Part shown: positions 1-6,493 of the stretch, piece after piece
How the letters are laid out: the number at the start of each line of letters is the position of its first letter
Position numbering within the stretch: the stretch's first letter is position 1
IMG/VR virus record: IMGVR_UViG_3300022602_000272
Coordinates: 1 to 33,315 of that record
Source of the DNA: a virus
Length of the DNA: 33,315 nt
Strand: one strand, 5' to 3'
Program-made: the position numbers and the translations under genes
The notes under the pieces: model-generated
Seen by the model: the letters and a program-made list of their open reading frames with translations, nothing else
Database searches by the model: none
Told to the model about the DNA's origin: nothing

Positions 1-26
1 TTCATCCATGCTATTGGTTTTCTCAT
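1..26 (-). CDS. 5' end of a phage protein, cut by the window edge
   Basis: Only the first eight codons are inside the window and read MRKPIAWM. The start is supported by an ATGA overlap with the stop of the upstream 87-residue gene and by a strong ribosome site (GGAGAAGAACACATGA). That same initiation sequence occurs again at 281-299. Proteins beginning with K-P-I-A-W-M are common small phage accessory proteins, but nothing more can be said from eight codons. Confidence 0.55.
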
Positions 27-286
27 GTGTTCTTCTCCTTGAGGTATTTTTCGTAGTCGTTCATTAAAGATACTGCCGTTTTTCTGTCCCAGTTTGATGG
101 GTAATACGCAACAACAAATTGCGCTTTATCCTCATCCGTCAGCCCTACCCATTCACGCTCAGGATTTTCCATTTGGACAATCAATGAAGATTCTTTAAGC
201 ATCTGCCCCTTGAGCAGTCGGTTAACATCATCTTTGTTGAGATACAGGTTGTCGTGCCCCGCATTAAAAGTTCGTGTTAGTCTCAT
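23..286 (-). CDS. hypothetical phage accessory protein with an EREWVGLTDEDK motif
   Basis: This 87-residue protein has no recognised function. Residues around 43-54 read PEREWVGLTDED; the W-V-G-L-T-[DK]-E block recurs in the 130-residue protein encoded at 449-841, so the two may share a short module. The start at 286 is fixed by a 4-nt overlap with the 57-residue gene upstream and by the ribosome site GGAGAAGAACAC. The C-terminus (KEKNT) is partly dictated by the overlapping ribosome site of the next gene. It is the penultimate gene seen in the leftward early operon. Confidence 0.8.
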   Translation of the reverse strand: MRLTRTFNAGHDNLYLNKDDVNRLLKGQMLKESSLIVQMENPEREWVGLTDEDKAQFVVAYYPSNWDRKTAVSLMNDYEKYLKEKNT

Positions 287-456
287 GTGTTCTTCTCCTC
301 TGTTTTAATTGGTTCAATCTTTGTTTCGTACCAATTCGTTTCATGCCCTCGTTTAGCCCATCCATATCTTGTCATCAATACTGGTTGCCAATATGCAGGA
401 TGATTGATGATCTTTGATTCTTGGACTTGGTAATGGCTTTCTAGATCATTAAACAT
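283..456 (-). CDS. small hypothetical protein, 57 aa
   Basis: Reading the minus strand from 456 gives an uninterrupted 57-codon frame starting MFNDLESHYQVQE and ending EEKNT. It fills the only gap between two good genes: it overlaps the stop of the upstream gene by 8 nt and its TGA overlaps the next ATG (ATGA). AAAGGA lies about 8 nt before the ATG. A central stretch, INHPAYWQPV, is hydrophobic and aromatic; no family is recognised. The EEKNT end matches the KEKNT end of the next protein because both stops are embedded in the same GGAGAAGAACACATGA element. Confidence 0.75.
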   Translation of the reverse strand: MFNDLESHYQVQESKIINHPAYWQPVLMTRYGWAKRGHETNWYETKIEPIKTEEKNT

Positions 457-841
457 TATTTTTATCCTTTAATTGTTGCATTGCCCATGCAACACCATCT
501 CGCCACGCTCTAGCTTTCTCCAAAGCATAAAAAGATCGCAGTAAACCTTGATCTATTTCCTCTTTAGTCAACCCAACCCATGTGCGTTGTGGTGCAACGT
601 AATTTGGCCCTGCCATATGTTCGTGAAATTGCTCCCACGGCACAGGCTCATCCTTCATTTCTAGTTGTTCTTTATAGGTAAATTTAGATGCCATGTTCTG
701 TGCATCTTTTGTCAGTCTATCGTATTCAAGGATTGCTCTAGCAAACAATACAGGGAAGTCAGCCTTGCCAGTTGCTTCAACCAACCCCTCTGCTTTGCCA
801 CTCATGTGCAAATAAATGTTGTGTATTTCTTCGTCAGTCAT
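449..841 (-). CDS. hypothetical protein, 130 aa, WVGLTKEE motif
   Basis: The protein is mostly helical by eye, with an N-terminal MTDEEIHNIYLHM, a central YKEQLEMKDEPVPWEQF and a motif RTWVGLTKEEID near residues 86-97. The WVGLT block resembles one in the 87-residue protein downstream. A C-terminal helix (RAWRDGVAWAMQQLKDK) is tryptophan-rich. The start overlaps the preceding gene by 4 nt. Function is unknown; the setting is a block of small early phage genes that often carry host-takeover or anti-defence functions, but nothing here demonstrates that. Confidence 0.8.
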   Translation of the reverse strand: MTDEEIHNIYLHMSGKAEGLVEATGKADFPVLFARAILEYDRLTKDAQNMASKFTYKEQLEMKDEPVPWEQFHEHMAGPNYVAPQRTWVGLTKEEIDQGLLRSFYALEKARAWRDGVAWAMQQLKDKNNV

Positions 842-1095
842 TCTTGTCCCCTTTTCCTTATTGTTTCAGCAATAGTTTTTGATGGGTGTGGATAAGCAAC
901 CGTCCATTCGTCTGCAATCTTTGCACACTCCTCACGTTCTTTTAATATTGCTACTTCGATTTGTAAATCAGCGTTTTTCAACATCATTTGCCTGCCGTTT
1001 TCCATCAAATAATTAGCCAAATACAATACATCTTCTTTTATGTATGGTGTAGTGAATATTTGATCTGCAATATTAAATAGTTCTTCTTTAGTCAT
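838..1095 (-). CDS. hypothetical phage protein with REECAKIAD...IRKRG motif
   Basis: The start MTKEELFNIADQIF at 1095 is preferred because it overlaps the stop of the upstream gene as ATGA with GGCGG a few bases upstream; the longer form beginning at 1110 has no ribosome site. The second half carries LKEREECAKIADEW and ends AETIRKRGQE, a pattern widespread in small phage proteins of unknown role. A looser version (RTERELCIEFV...ALREKRG) occurs in the protein at 11307-11537. Predicted all-helical and soluble. Confidence 0.78.
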   Translation of the reverse strand: MTKEELFNIADQIFTTPYIKEDVLYLANYLMENGRQMMLKNADLQIEVAILKEREECAKIADEWTVAYPHPSKTIAETIRKRGQE

Positions 1096-1280
1096 TTGAG
1101 TACCGCCCATTGTGTTCGTGGTTCATTTGCGTGCTTCATGTAGAAGTTGATTAGAAAGTCAAACGTCTGCACATATGTCATTGTTACGCCTGTATCTGCC
1201 TTGATCTTGTTTCTGATCTTGTCAATATCTGCTGATACATCAACAGTGACTCGTTTGTTTTTGACTCTTTTTTCAATCAT
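1092..1280 (-). CDS. possible ribbon-helix-helix DNA-binding protein
   Basis: This 62-residue basic protein has a short strand-like segment (KRVTVDVSADI, about residues 9-19) followed by two helices, DKIRNKIKADTG and YVQTFDFLINFYMKHA. That strand-helix-helix order and size fit Arc/MetJ-type ribbon-helix-helix regulators, but the assignment is from pattern only. It lies just upstream of the DNA methyltransferase in transcription order's next position, with a 4-nt overlap, so a role in regulating this block is possible. It could equally be an unrelated small helical protein. Confidence 0.7.
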   Translation of the reverse strand: MIEKRVKNKRVTVDVSADIDKIRNKIKADTGVTMTYVQTFDFLINFYMKHANEPRTQWAVLK

Positions 1281-2269
1281 GATTTTTTAACCACAATCAT
1301 GGGTTCACAAAAAATTCCGCTTTGCATAGATTTTGAATTCATTCTTTTTGCCATCCTATACCCCATTAAATATGGATCACGGTTTTTAAAATATTCCAAA
1401 ACTGGAGAAACAATTTTGTTGTATGTATGATTTGCATAAACATCACTGACATTTAAAACCAGATGACCTCCAACATTTAAAGCTTCCCATGATTTATCTA
1501 ACATTTGAAACAAAAAGTTATTTAACCAATCTTCAAATTTTGGATATTGTTTGTGTGAAGATAAATCACCTTGATATTTTTCTACTTTCCAATAAGGAGG
1601 AGAAGTAAAAACCAAATCAAACTTTTCATCTGGAGTTGTTAATTCTGATTGAGCATATTCAAAATCAACATTTCCTCCGTACATATGTTGCATTGATGCG
1701 TATCCAGCTAAGACTAAAGGATTTACATCTCTACAAAAATAACGAATGTTCATTGCCATAGCCGCAATCATTCTGTCTCCCCATCCTCCGCATGGGTCAT
1801 ATACACTTTTTGCATTAAACAATTTATATACAGCCATTGCCGCTGTTGGCCTAAACTGACTTGCAACATACTTTCTAAGTGATAAAGCAGATTTTGGGCT
1901 TTCTGCATATAACTTACTGTTTTGTAATGTTGCTCTGTGCTTTTTTTGATACCATGATCTGATTGGAGAAGGTGAAGTCAAAGAATCACAAGCCATTCTT
2001 GTCATCCAATGATGTCTATCAGATGCCATCAATCCAGTTCTATTGGTATCTATATATATTTGTTTTGCATAACTTAAATCAAAATCAGAACGAGAAAACC
2101 ATTCTCCATATTTAACTAAAGATAATTCGTTGAATTTTTTTAATTCTTCAAAATCAGATAATGCCATGCTATCTGTTGGAGGAACAAATGGAAATTTATT
2201 TGTTGACTCAACAATCAATGGGATTTCTGAAAAATCATAATCATCAAAGAGATCCATTTGTTTAATCAT
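1277..2269 (-). CDS. DNA methyltransferase with TSPPYW motif
   Basis: The 330-residue protein has a SAM-binding motif I, VYDPCGGWGDRM (about residues 156-167), and catalytic motif IV, FTSPPYW (221-227), then NVGGHLVLNVSD (motif VI-like). The S-P-P-Y form belongs to enzymes that methylate exocyclic amino groups, often N4-cytosine and also N6-adenine. Motif I precedes motif IV, and about 150 residues lie before motif I and may bind DNA. No restriction partner is adjacent, so it is an orphan methylase, most simply for protecting phage DNA. By eye the gene is clearly more A+T-rich than its neighbours. The ATG at 2269 overlaps the preceding stop by 8 nt without a clear ribosome site, so translational coupling is likely; MDLFDDYDF at 2257 is an alternative start. 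Confidence 0.9.
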   Translation of the reverse strand: MIKQMDLFDDYDFSEIPLIVESTNKFPFVPPTDSMALSDFEELKKFNELSLVKYGEWFSRSDFDLSYAKQIYIDTNRTGLMASDRHHWMTRMACDSLTSPSPIRSWYQKKHRATLQNSKLYAESPKSALSLRKYVASQFRPTAAMAVYKLFNAKSVYDPCGGWGDRMIAAMAMNIRYFCRDVNPLVLAGYASMQHMYGGNVDFEYAQSELTTPDEKFDLVFTSPPYWKVEKYQGDLSSHKQYPKFEDWLNNFLFQMLDKSWEALNVGGHLVLNVSDVYANHTYNKIVSPVLEYFKNRDPYLMGYRMAKRMNSKSMQSGIFCEPMIVVKKS

Positions 2270-2363
2270 GATTTAGTACCGAGTAAATAAGCCATATGAT
2301 CAACAGCATTCCAACTGCTGAACATATGGCGCATAACAGTGCAATGAAGACCAGGATAGTCAT
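2262..2363 (-). CDS. 33-residue single-pass membrane microprotein
   Basis: The frame begins MTILVFIALLCAICS and runs through an almost fully hydrophobic segment to IYSVLNHD. The start overlaps the stop of the 60-residue gene as ATGA, and the stop lies within the first codons of the methyltransferase (8-nt overlap). A longer 69-codon frame here is open by chance across the upstream gene; only the last 33 codons fit the overlaps. The expected topology is one transmembrane helix with a short polar tail. Function unknown. Confidence 0.65.
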   Translation of the reverse strand: MTILVFIALLCAICSAVGMLLIIWLIYSVLNHD

Positions 2364-2542
2364 TCGACTTTTTCTGCAAGCAGTTTTTGTAAAACATCGA
2401 GCATAATTTTGGCCTGGTCCCTGGGGATAGTACAGCTCGCAGATCCTCCCTGGAAGGCCAGATACATCCATATTGCACCATCATCCCACTCGTCAAAAGA
2501 TACTCTGCAACCTTTGTCTGCTTTGATCAAAATGTCTTCCAT
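2360..2542 (-). CDS. conserved-type small phage protein, 60 aa
   Basis: The sequence begins MEDILIKADKGCRVSFDEWDD and contains GAIWMYLAFQGGSASCTIPRDQAKIML, ending in an amphipathic helix LDVLQKLLAEK. A strand-rich half containing W-x-x-L-A-F-x-G-G-S-A followed by a helix with R-x-Q-A-K is a recurrent small-protein pattern in phage early regions; no molecular role is established. An AGGAG ribosome site precedes the ATG at 2542. It competes with a shadow frame (2266-2496) that lacks coding character. Confidence 0.75.
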   Translation of the reverse strand: MEDILIKADKGCRVSFDEWDDGAIWMYLAFQGGSASCTIPRDQAKIMLDVLQKLLAEKVE

Positions 2543-2552
2543 GGTGCTCTCC

Positions 2553-2801
2553 TTAAACGCCGTGCATTACAAATAATTTATTGGCCTCATATTCCTCGCG
2601 AATATATTCTTTGGCCTTCTCAACAAAACGGAAAAACTCTTTGTTGGTCAATTCGTTTGTGATGTTTTCTCCATCTTCCAAGAAAACAAACACATTGAAG
2701 AATGCTTCTCCATCTCCATCGTCTTCTACGTCAAATGCAATGGTCAATTCGTAATGTTCAAATTGATACTGGAACTGTTCTGGTTTTACGTCGTATTTCA
2801 T
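2553..2801 (-). CDS. acidic hypothetical protein, 82 aa
   Basis: A strongly acidic protein (VEDDGDGEAFFNVFVFLEDGEN in its middle, with several aromatic residues) that could form a small beta-sheet domain followed by a helix (FVEKAKEYIREEYEANK). No family is recognised. It begins with the same translation-initiation cassette, AGGACCCAAAGATGAA, as the next gene upstream. Acidic small early phage proteins include DNA-mimic inhibitors, but there is no specific evidence for that here. Confidence 0.78.
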   Translation of the reverse strand: MKYDVKPEQFQYQFEHYELTIAFDVEDDGDGEAFFNVFVFLEDGENITNELTNKEFFRFVEKAKEYIREEYEANKLFVMHGV

Positions 2802-2813
2802 CTTTGGGTCCTT

Positions 2814-3107
2814 TTAAATTGTTGAAACTTTTACTGTGAACACTGCTGTTACTTTGGTGTTGTCAATAATCACCTCGTCAGGAATGTTGTAGATTTCAGC
2901 AATTGCTTTCCAATCTGTTACTTTGCGATTTGCTTCAACGTATGTAGCTTTGAAGAACTCACCTTCAACTACCTTTGCACCACCAGCAGAAGCTTCGTCT
3001 TTGATGCTGTCTTTGATTGCGTCAGCTTGTTTTGTCAACTCTGCAATGCGAGCAAGTAACTCGCCGAGTGTGTCTACTTTGTTTAGTTTGAGATCGTTTG
3101 CGTTCAT
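2814..3107 (-). CDS. hypothetical protein with N-terminal coiled coil, 97 aa
   Basis: The start at 3107 (MNANDLKLNKVDT) is chosen because GAGGACCCAAAG lies directly before it; the longer frame from 3164 would begin inside the -35 box of the promoter. The first half is a heptad-like helix (LGELLARIAELTKQADAIKDSIK); the second half (AKVVEGEFFKATYVEANRKVTDWKAIAEIY) is a strand-turn-strand followed by a short helix. This layout is typical of small phage proteins found near replication genes, but no activity is known. It is the first gene of the transcript starting near 3133. Confidence 0.75.
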   Translation of the reverse strand: MNANDLKLNKVDTLGELLARIAELTKQADAIKDSIKDEASAGGAKVVEGEFFKATYVEANRKVTDWKAIAEIYNIPDEVIIDNTKVTAVFTVKVSTI

Positions 3108-3139
3108 CTTTGGGTCCTCTTTGTGTTGTTGATGTGTGT

Positions 3140-3169
3140 ATCTTAACTTAAAGTTAATGTCCATGTCAA
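3140..3169 (-). promoter_or_regulatory. sigma70-type promoter for the leftward accessory block
   Basis: On the minus strand a perfect TTGACA (-35, bases 3164-3169) is followed after 18 bp by TAAGAT (-10, bases 3140-3145; TTAAGA with 17 bp is the alternative). Transcription would start near 3133, some 26 bases before the ATG at 3107. This would drive the genes from 3107 down to the left edge independently of the main early transcript. Confidence 0.65.
3143..3157. promoter_or_regulatory. 15-bp palindromic operator candidate
   Basis: TTAACTTAAAGTTAA is a perfect palindrome around its central base and sits between the -35 and -10 of the promoter, touching the -10. A near-identical palindrome (TTAACTTTTTGTTAA) lies at 8620-8634 over the divergent promoters beside the repressor gene. 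Bound protein here would block RNA polymerase. The shared form is seen directly; the binding is inferred. Confidence 0.6.
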
Positions 3170-3177
3170 CTATGTGG

Positions 3178-4185
3178 TTATTTTATTTTGGTTGTTAGCC
3201 AAGAATACAACGCACTGATCCCCATCTCGAGAGTTACAGAGGGCTTCCACCCGAGATCTGCCTCTATAAGCCTATTGTGGCTGGACCGTCCACGCACACC
3301 CAATGGACCATCGATGTGGTTAATTGACAACTTCTTTCCAGATATTTTTATGATCAACTGTGCCAATTGGTTAATCGTGACCATTTCTTCTGAGCCTATG
3401 TTGTATGGTCCAACCTTATCGGACTGCATTAGAGCCCGTGTGGCGTCAATACAGTCATCGATGTACAGGAATGACCTTGTTTGATTTCCATCCCCCCAAA
3501 TGTCGATAGAACCGCCTTGGGGAGCTTGAATGACCTTCCTGCATAGTGCGGCTGGGGCCTTCTCTTTTCCCCCGTCAAACGTCCCGTATGGTCCATAGAT
3601 GTTGTGGTATCTGGCAATCTTGGCGTCGTACTCTTGGGGATAGTTTCTGTTATGCGCCAAAAATAACCTCTCAGAGAAGAGTTTTTCCCAGCCATACTCA
3701 CTGTCAGGGTTTGCAGGGTAGGCAGAACTTTCCTCGCAATTGGGATTGTTTGGGTCCAATTGATTGTGCTCAGGGTACATACAAGCCGAGCTGGAGTAAA
3801 AAATCTTTTTAGCTGGGTGCTGTTGACTCACTAAATTCAAATTGATCAATGCACTGTTTCGCATGATGTTGGCGTCATTTTGACCAGTGAATATGTACCC
3901 AGCACCACCCATATCTGCCGCAAATTGGTACAGCTCATCAAATGGTTTGACCATGTTTTTAGGAACAGAATAATAAAAATTTCCCAAATAACCCTTGAAA
4001 GTGCAGACGCGTTCCATGAAGTCTGGGTCGGCCAAGTCACCATAAACAAACTCGTCTGCCTCAGATTTTGCAAATTCGGGCTCTTTCAAATCTACGCCGC
4101 GAACCCAATAACCTTCTGATTTAAGACGTTTCACCATGTGTGAACCAATAAAACCACCTGCTCCGAATACTAATGCTGTCTTCAT
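3178..4185 (-). CDS. GDP-mannose 3,5-epimerase-like sugar epimerase (extended SDR)
   Basis: The 335-residue protein is an extended short-chain dehydrogenase. The NAD motif GAGGFIGSH spans residues 8-16, the catalytic pair is Y164-x3-K168 (SEYGWEK), and the run FAADMGGAGYIF, SSSACMYPE (Cys135), NIYGPYGT, GGKEKAPAALCRK (Lys209), TRSF and GVRGR matches the family that converts GDP-D-mannose to GDP-L-galactose/GDP-L-gulose, including the acid/base Cys and Lys that distinguish it from plain 4-epimerases. Unusual is an extra stretch of about 15-20 residues (about 62-84, GYLGNFYYSVPKNMVKPFDE) before the FAADMGG block. The gene follows directly, without spacing, the glycosyltransferase gene, whose end holds its AAGGGGC ribosome site. 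Probable role: making a nucleotide sugar for a surface glycan. Confidence 0.9.
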   Translation of the reverse strand: MKTALVFGAGGFIGSHMVKRLKSEGYWVRGVDLKEPEFAKSEADEFVYGDLADPDFMERVCTFKGYLGNFYYSVPKNMVKPFDELYQFAADMGGAGYIFTGQNDANIMRNSALINLNLVSQQHPAKKIFYSSSACMYPEHNQLDPNNPNCEESSAYPANPDSEYGWEKLFSERLFLAHNRNYPQEYDAKIARYHNIYGPYGTFDGGKEKAPAALCRKVIQAPQGGSIDIWGDGNQTRSFLYIDDCIDATRALMQSDKVGPYNIGSEEMVTINQLAQLIIKISGKKLSINHIDGPLGVRGRSSHNRLIEADLGWKPSVTLEMGISALYSWLTTKIK

Positions 4186-5052
4186 TTATAGCCCCTTGAT
4201 AACTGAATCTGGATCGTTGTAATTAAAAATCTTGAAACATCCGCCACACTTGCCAAACAAACGGGCCATTTGAAAAAAAGCACTCTCTTCAATCAGCTCG
4301 TATGCATCCGTTGCGCTTGCAAGCATGATGAAGTCTGCAAGCATTCTTAAATTCATTTGATGTTTTGTGGCTCCTATTTCAGCCAAGCTTTTGGCGTCTC
4401 TCAGATGGCCACCACCTCTACCTCTTTGCAAGTGCTCGCTCAGAACAACTGCATTTGGGTTTTTTTCGAGCCATTTGTCCACCAGATCTGCATCATCGGA
4501 AAGAATGTATGCATCAGGATATGTCTCTGCGAGCATATAAAACCGATCTTCATTGAAAACAAAGTCTTTGTCGGTTCCCCTTAAATGAACGATTGGTCTA
4601 TCGTTTTTGAAGTTAATCAGCTCTGCTATTTCTATAGCAATCTCTTCTTTAAACCGAAGAACATTGGCCAATTGGTCAAAGTCCCAACGCCTAAAGTCCA
4701 CGCTGTTGTTGACCCATACGTCCTCACATGGCCATTGGTCCAAGTGCATATTGGTATAGTCTTTTAAAGAATGCACCCAGTCATCAGCCGATTTATTCAG
4801 TATGTCTTGCCAAAAGCTTGGATAAACCGATAAGTCTTTTGGGATTGAGTTAACCGAAGTAATGTATTCAACATCGGTGAAATAAAAATAACTGTAGAAG
4901 TCTTTATCGTCGTGAGTCCATATTCGGTCACGCCAATCTACACACAAAATTCTGTTGTATGTCTTTGATATGCTGATGCAATAAGAAGTTGTTTGCAACC
5001 GGTCACAAAAGCCTTGCCATCCCTTTTGTACTATGTATTTGTGTTTTGCCAT
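4186..5052 (-). CDS. glycosyltransferase resembling NodZ/alpha-1,6-fucosyltransferases
   Basis: This 288-residue soluble protein opens with GWQGFCDRLQTTSYCISISKTYNR (residues 11-34), the G-x-x-[CG]-x-R-L segment near the start of GT-B fucosyltransferase-like enzymes, and has PIVHLRGTDKDF (153-164), matching the H-x-R-x-T-D-K sugar-nucleotide-binding motif of the NodZ/GT23-like group. AYILSDDADLVDKWLEKNP follows as the usual phosphate-binding-side strand and helix. No signal peptide or membrane segment is visible, so it would act in the cytoplasm on an activated sugar acceptor. The adjacent epimerase suggests a GDP-L-sugar donor (GDP-L-galactose or GDP-L-fucose); this is inference. The ATG at 5052 has AAAGG upstream and overlaps the previous gene by 22 nt. 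Confidence 0.8.
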   Translation of the reverse strand: MAKHKYIVQKGWQGFCDRLQTTSYCISISKTYNRILCVDWRDRIWTHDDKDFYSYFYFTDVEYITSVNSIPKDLSVYPSFWQDILNKSADDWVHSLKDYTNMHLDQWPCEDVWVNNSVDFRRWDFDQLANVLRFKEEIAIEIAELINFKNDRPIVHLRGTDKDFVFNEDRFYMLAETYPDAYILSDDADLVDKWLEKNPNAVVLSEHLQRGRGGGHLRDAKSLAEIGATKHQMNLRMLADFIMLASATDAYELIEESAFFQMARLFGKCGGCFKIFNYNDPDSVIKGL

Positions 5053-5306
5053 TCCATTAACCTTTTAATAGTTATATTTAATGCATCATCCATGTCCATT
5101 TTTTTGATGGACCACATTCTTTTTTGTCCATGCCAGCCAAGCATAGGGGATTGGTGGCAATCCCAGCATAAAGCAACCACCGTGTATTGATTGCTCTGCT
5201 TTATGTGATGGGCACTGCTTGGCCCAGCCGCATCACACACCGAACAAGGCAAAAGCTTAACTTTTCCAATGTGCTCGCGCTCTTTAACTGAAAGTGAATT
5301 GTTCAC
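5031..5306 (-). CDS. HNH-type zinc-binding nuclease-like protein
   Basis: From the GTG at 5306 the protein is 91 residues: a basic N-terminus (SVKEREHIGKVKLL) followed by PCSVCDAAGPSSAHHIKQ, then ALCWDCHQSPMLGWHG. The C-x2-C, HH, C-x2-C-H arrangement is a beta-beta-alpha-metal (HNH) fold as in DUF968/Ref-like recombination nucleases of phages. GTG is chosen because it overlaps the preceding stop as GTGA; a longer frame to 5390 would overlap the upstream gene by 88 nt and add a non-conserved-looking stretch. It sits among recombination and replication genes, consistent with nicking or junction processing. The exact substrate is unknown. Confidence 0.75.
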   Translation of the reverse strand: MNNSLSVKEREHIGKVKLLPCSVCDAAGPSSAHHIKQSNQYTVVALCWDCHQSPMLGWHGQKRMWSIKKMDMDDALNITIKRLMEWQNTNT

Positions 5307-5647
5307 GTTAAAGCTCGATCCATCGCTCTGTTGCTGGCCTCTTGTGAACGCCAAACTTCGACTCTGGCTTGGGCGGCAATCAATTGCCACCTAAGTTGCT
5401 CTTCCAGTTGCATGGCCTCTTTAATGGCCTTCAGGTGCGTTTTGTAGGTGGGGTGGCTATATGCCTCTCGCTCTTGGGCATTGACCGCCTCATAGCCTGC
5501 TACAAGGGCCTCCTTGCACAGTTCCGCCTTCATGGTCTTGCGATACTCCTCAAGGTAATACCTGTTGGCCTTGGCTTGGGCGAACTTGACCGCGTTCTCG
5601 TACATAAAGTCAATCGCGGCATTCGGATCAATCAGCTTCTCGCTCAT
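5303..5647 (-). CDS. coiled-coil phage protein with C-terminal WRSQEASNRAMDRA
   Basis: A helical 114-residue protein beginning MSEKLIDPNAAIDFMYENA and ending in the block LRWQLIAAQARVEVWRSQEASNRAMDRA. This tail is recurrent in small phage proteins encoded beside ssDNA-binding or recombination genes; no activity is known to me. Linked by 4-nt overlaps to the winged-helix gene upstream and the HNH gene downstream. It could be a recombination accessory factor, by position only. Confidence 0.78.
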   Translation of the reverse strand: MSEKLIDPNAAIDFMYENAVKFAQAKANRYYLEEYRKTMKAELCKEALVAGYEAVNAQEREAYSHPTYKTHLKAIKEAMQLEEQLRWQLIAAQARVEVWRSQEASNRAMDRALT

Positions 5648-6045
5648 ATGCGTACCTCTTTTCCATCACGATAAAACAATGTATCTCCCCTTCTGCTGGG
5701 GAAGTTGAAGTGGTCATCAGCTCCAATCCTCACAGAATTGCCAACCAATTCATTGCCGTCATAGGGAACAAACGCAATGGGTGCTCGTCTGGTTTTTACA
5801 ACAGTACTGGTGTATCTACCTAGAAAATCGAGTTTTTCTGAACCCTTAGGGGTAATGTAGTAAAACAACTCGTTTCGAGTGATCATGCCGTCATTGAGCA
5901 GTGGCTGGATTACCGATTGGTCAAATATTTTGCTGGAGTCTTTGAAATTTACAGCTCTTCTCCACTGGCCTGCTTCCATGGCCGTGATTTCAATCTTACA
6001 AAGCGCTTGATGGATTCTGCTCATTCGTGAGTATTTTGGTTGCAT
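5644..6045 (-). CDS. winged-helix-like protein
   Basis: The start MQPKYSRMSRIHQALCK at 6045 has the strong ribosome site TAGGAGACAAA; an upstream in-frame start at 6069 lacks one. Residues 9-75 (HQALCKIEITAMEAGQWRR ... FDQSVIQPLLNDGMITRNELFYYITPKGSEKL) look like a winged helix: helices, a recognition-helix-like VIQPLLNDGMI and a beta wing ending YYITPKG. The remainder is basic and strand-rich (KTRRAPIAFVPY, FPSRRGDTLFYRDG). It overlaps the RuvC-like gene by 50 nt. A DNA-binding role is likely; the target is unknown. Confidence 0.75.
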   Translation of the reverse strand: MQPKYSRMSRIHQALCKIEITAMEAGQWRRAVNFKDSSKIFDQSVIQPLLNDGMITRNELFYYITPKGSEKLDFLGRYTSTVVKTRRAPIAFVPYDGNELVGNSVRIGADDHFNFPSRRGDTLFYRDGKEVRI

Positions 6046-6493
6046 TTTGTCTCCTAAAGTATTCAGCAATTAACAAAGATTCGGCACGTCCTCCGTCCTT
6101 TACGCGACTTAGGGGTGCCAAGGGAAACAGTTCTCTGGCAAGTTCAAGGCTTACTTTCTTGTCAGAATCGATTTTGAGCGCTTTTTTCCAAACTTGAGGG
6201 GTTACCATTACCCACCTCGATTTAAAGCGTTGTGCGAGGTTTAAAGCGGTTCCAAAGGCCATTCCAAACTTAAAGGTGCTGGACACCCCTTGTTTTGGCA
6301 TAGCATGTACTCGCTCAACCACTACCAAAATGTCTTGGCCATCACGGGCTTGAGCCATTTCATACCAGACTTTTTGGCTATCAATGATGCCAAGTTCATC
6401 ATGATGCATATCTCCACAGGACCAGTATTTGCCATTGTGGTCAATCATGCCCCACGCCCCTGTGAGACCAGGGTCAATTCCGCAGATCAGCAT
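5996..6493 (-). CDS. RuvC-like Holliday-junction resolvase
   Basis: The 165-residue protein has the RNase H-fold pattern of RuvC resolvases: ICGIDPGLTGAWG with Asp7, a second strand ending VVVERVHAMPKQGVSS with Glu60, the helix FKFGMAFGTALNLA, TPQVWKKAL, and an acidic C-terminal site KDGGRAESLLIAEYF with Asp133 and Glu138. Classical RuvC has A-D-A at the last position; here it is A-E-S, which keeps an acidic residue. Phage resolvases of this type cut branched DNA before packaging or during recombination. The ATG at 6493 has GGAG 8 nt upstream. The final 15 or so residues extend beyond the catalytic helix and overlap the next gene. Confidence 0.88.
   Translation of the reverse strand: MLICGIDPGLTGAWGMIDHNGKYWSCGDMHHDELGIIDSQKVWYEMAQARDGQDILVVVERVHAMPKQGVSSTFKFGMAFGTALNLAQRFKSRWVMVTPQVWKKALKIDSDKKVSLELARELFPLAPLSRVKDGGRAESLLIAEYFRRQNATKILTNEQNPSSAL

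Noticed and set aside
2266-2496. 76-codon minus-strand frame overlapping the 60-residue gene
   Set aside because: The 60-residue gene has a ribosome site, a conserved-looking sequence and correct overlaps; this frame has none of these.
3188-3484. Plus-strand frames opposite the epimerase and glycosyltransferase genes
   Set aside because: They lie on well-identified enzymes and show no ribosome sites, domain patterns or links to neighbours.
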